DNA of 21,500 bases from Porogramme epimiltina (Eukaryota > Basidiomycota > Agaricomycetes > Polyporales > Polyporaceae), in assembly GCA_900155495.1 (NCBI GenBank), contig FTLJ01000760.1:1-21500 (forward strand), read 5' to 3'. Shown here piece by piece: positions 20,701 to 21,500 of the stretch. The notes beneath the pieces were generated by a model, which was not told the DNA's origin, ran no database searches, and was given only the letters and a program-made list of their open reading frames with translations. Position numbers and translations under genes: made by a program. Each line of letters begins with the position of its first letter. Position 1 is the stretch's first letter.

Positions 20701-21500
20701 GCCCCAAGTGGACGGACTAGGAGCTTATCTTGTTAAGTATAACAGGCAAGACATAAGCGGAATCTCAGAGTCCGATCCTCAGCGGATTGTTGAATACATT
20801 GTTAAGGTGTGCTTAGTGCACTTTGACCGGTGAGTCTATTGACTTGTACAAAGTATTTCTATGTGCTAATCAGTATTTACAGGGGAATAACAAAGCTCAT
20901 ACAGCAGGGAGTATCTCCAGAGGCGATCCAGCATATTAGAGCATTGCCACACTTGAAGACCCCTGAAGAGCTTGGGGAATTCAAACAGTTCTGTCAAATG
21001 TCATCTGAGAAAGCGGTGAAAGGTGAGTACTACTCTTTGAATCCCTGAAATTTTATTCACACTCCCTTTAGACTGGTACTCAGACAAGGAATCTGCTCCG
21101 TGGTTTTACGCTTCCATTAACATGCATTTATCAAAAATGCCAATGGAACACTGGGAGACCACTCCAGCAAACACAAATATCAATGAGAGTGCTCATGCTG
21201 CAACAAACAAAGTGACTAGAACACGCCTCTCCTTGCTCGAAGCAATTGAAAGGTATTTCTACACTTGCTATGCCGTGCATAAATTTCTCACTGCAGTGGA
21301 TCTCAAATACAGTGCATGTAAATTGGACAAGCAGGTTGAGGCAAAGGTTAAAACTGCACAATCATCAGCAGTTTTACCTAACCACCTTAATACTGAGAAA
21401 CATCGCATGTCAAGGAATACAGCAAGGGCAACAGGCCGAGCAATGAAAGCAATGGAGTGTTACGAATACGGTACCTTTTACTTTTCCTTCTCGCCAACAC
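17797..21500 (+). pseudogene. Multi-intron transposase-like gene (MULE-like candidate), three in-frame stops, open at right edge
   Basis: Twelve exons can be joined in one frame: 17797-17904, 17956-18271, 18321-18566, 18622-18905, 18963-19228, 19281-19377, 19440-19989, 20054-20188, 20244-20477, 20532-20829, 20883-21022 and 21072 onward. All 11 introns (49-64 nt) are GT...AG. Three codons are stops: TAG 19197, TGA 19518 and TGA 20294. The N-terminus is acidic, then Ser/Pro/Thr-rich with a SUMO-interaction-like IIEISSDSDDDD. Two Cys-rich segments follow (CRYEQHTCQGIYHCEH; CRYIHEDGIPCDG). Next comes a segment ending C...RRAIVILSQGPHNHP, like the C-terminal half of WRKY/GCM/FLYWCH fingers found in MULE transposases. 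Possible catalytic parts are HDNTYKRV (first Asp), CLVHFDRGI and TNINESAHAATN (Glu); the second Asp is not clear. The MULE label is inference. The stops make a functional product unlikely. An 18948 acceptor for exon 5 is an alternative. Confidence 0.7.
18416..18454 (+). other. SUMO-interaction-like motif in the transposase-like gene
   Basis: The encoded stretch EIIEISSDSDDDD has the pattern of a SUMO-interacting motif: a short hydrophobic beta core (IIEI) followed by Ser/Asp that can be phosphorylated. It lies in the disordered N-terminal part, in exon 3. Function is inferred from pattern only. Confidence 0.55.

Noticed and set aside
21252..21295. A 44 nt GT-AG intron in the last exon of the transposase-like gene
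   Set aside because: Splicing it shifts the frame and loses the conserved-looking KQVEAKVKTAQSSAVL stretch. Reading straight through keeps the frame.

Overview
The window looks like nuclear DNA of a filamentous basidiomycete, probably an Agaricomycete. The left 14 kb is GC-rich and gene-dense. Its genes are cut by many 47-62 nt spliceosomal introns, and the protein families are fungal. There is no bacterial operon structure, no CRISPR array and no rRNA. All gene models below were built by hand from reading-frame continuity, GT-AG sites and family motifs, so exon edges are good inferences rather than transcript-proven.

Left part (1-14200), in order: a CTP-dependent diacylglycerol kinase of the Dgk1 family (+, 178-1537); a membrane-anchored histidine acid phosphatase (-, 4193-2099), convergent with it; an MM3350/pRiA4b-ORF3-like plus MYND zinc-finger protein (+, 4476-6431), divergent from the phosphatase across a 282 bp shared promoter; a Ser/Pro-rich protein with a conserved coiled-coil-like C-terminus, possibly ECM11-like (+, 6731-8264); a small unknown protein (-, 8938-8434); and recyclin-1, an F-box plus Sec10-like membrane-recycling factor ending in a CaaX box (-, 13229-9736). 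These are ordinary housekeeping or regulatory genes in lipid phosphorylation, phosphate release and endosomal recycling. Nothing suggests they form a cluster with a common pathway.

At about 14.1-14.3 kb the character changes sharply. An intron-containing tRNA-Pro(TGG) sits at the edge. Beyond it the DNA is more AT-rich, gene-poor and full of mobile-element debris: a 2.2 kb degenerate stretch with a small inverted repeat (15982-16129), a truncated element-like coding fragment (16541-16904), a tandem array of six roughly 92 bp units containing a 16 bp perfect palindrome (16905-17440), and then a long multi-intron transposase-like gene (+, 17797 to beyond 21500). That last gene keeps 11 intact-looking introns and one reading frame but carries three in-frame stops. 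Its zinc-binding and D...E motifs resemble Mutator-like (MULE) transposases.

The observations most worth a second look are: the single in-frame TAG inside the otherwise intact MM3350/MYND gene, exactly where a conserved Tyr is expected; the recently dead, still spliceable transposase gene with a SUMO-interaction-like motif; the palindromic tandem array beside it; the CaaX ending of recyclin; and a ten-base CACGTG-containing element shared by two promoters. I found no clear evidence for a wholly new biological system.
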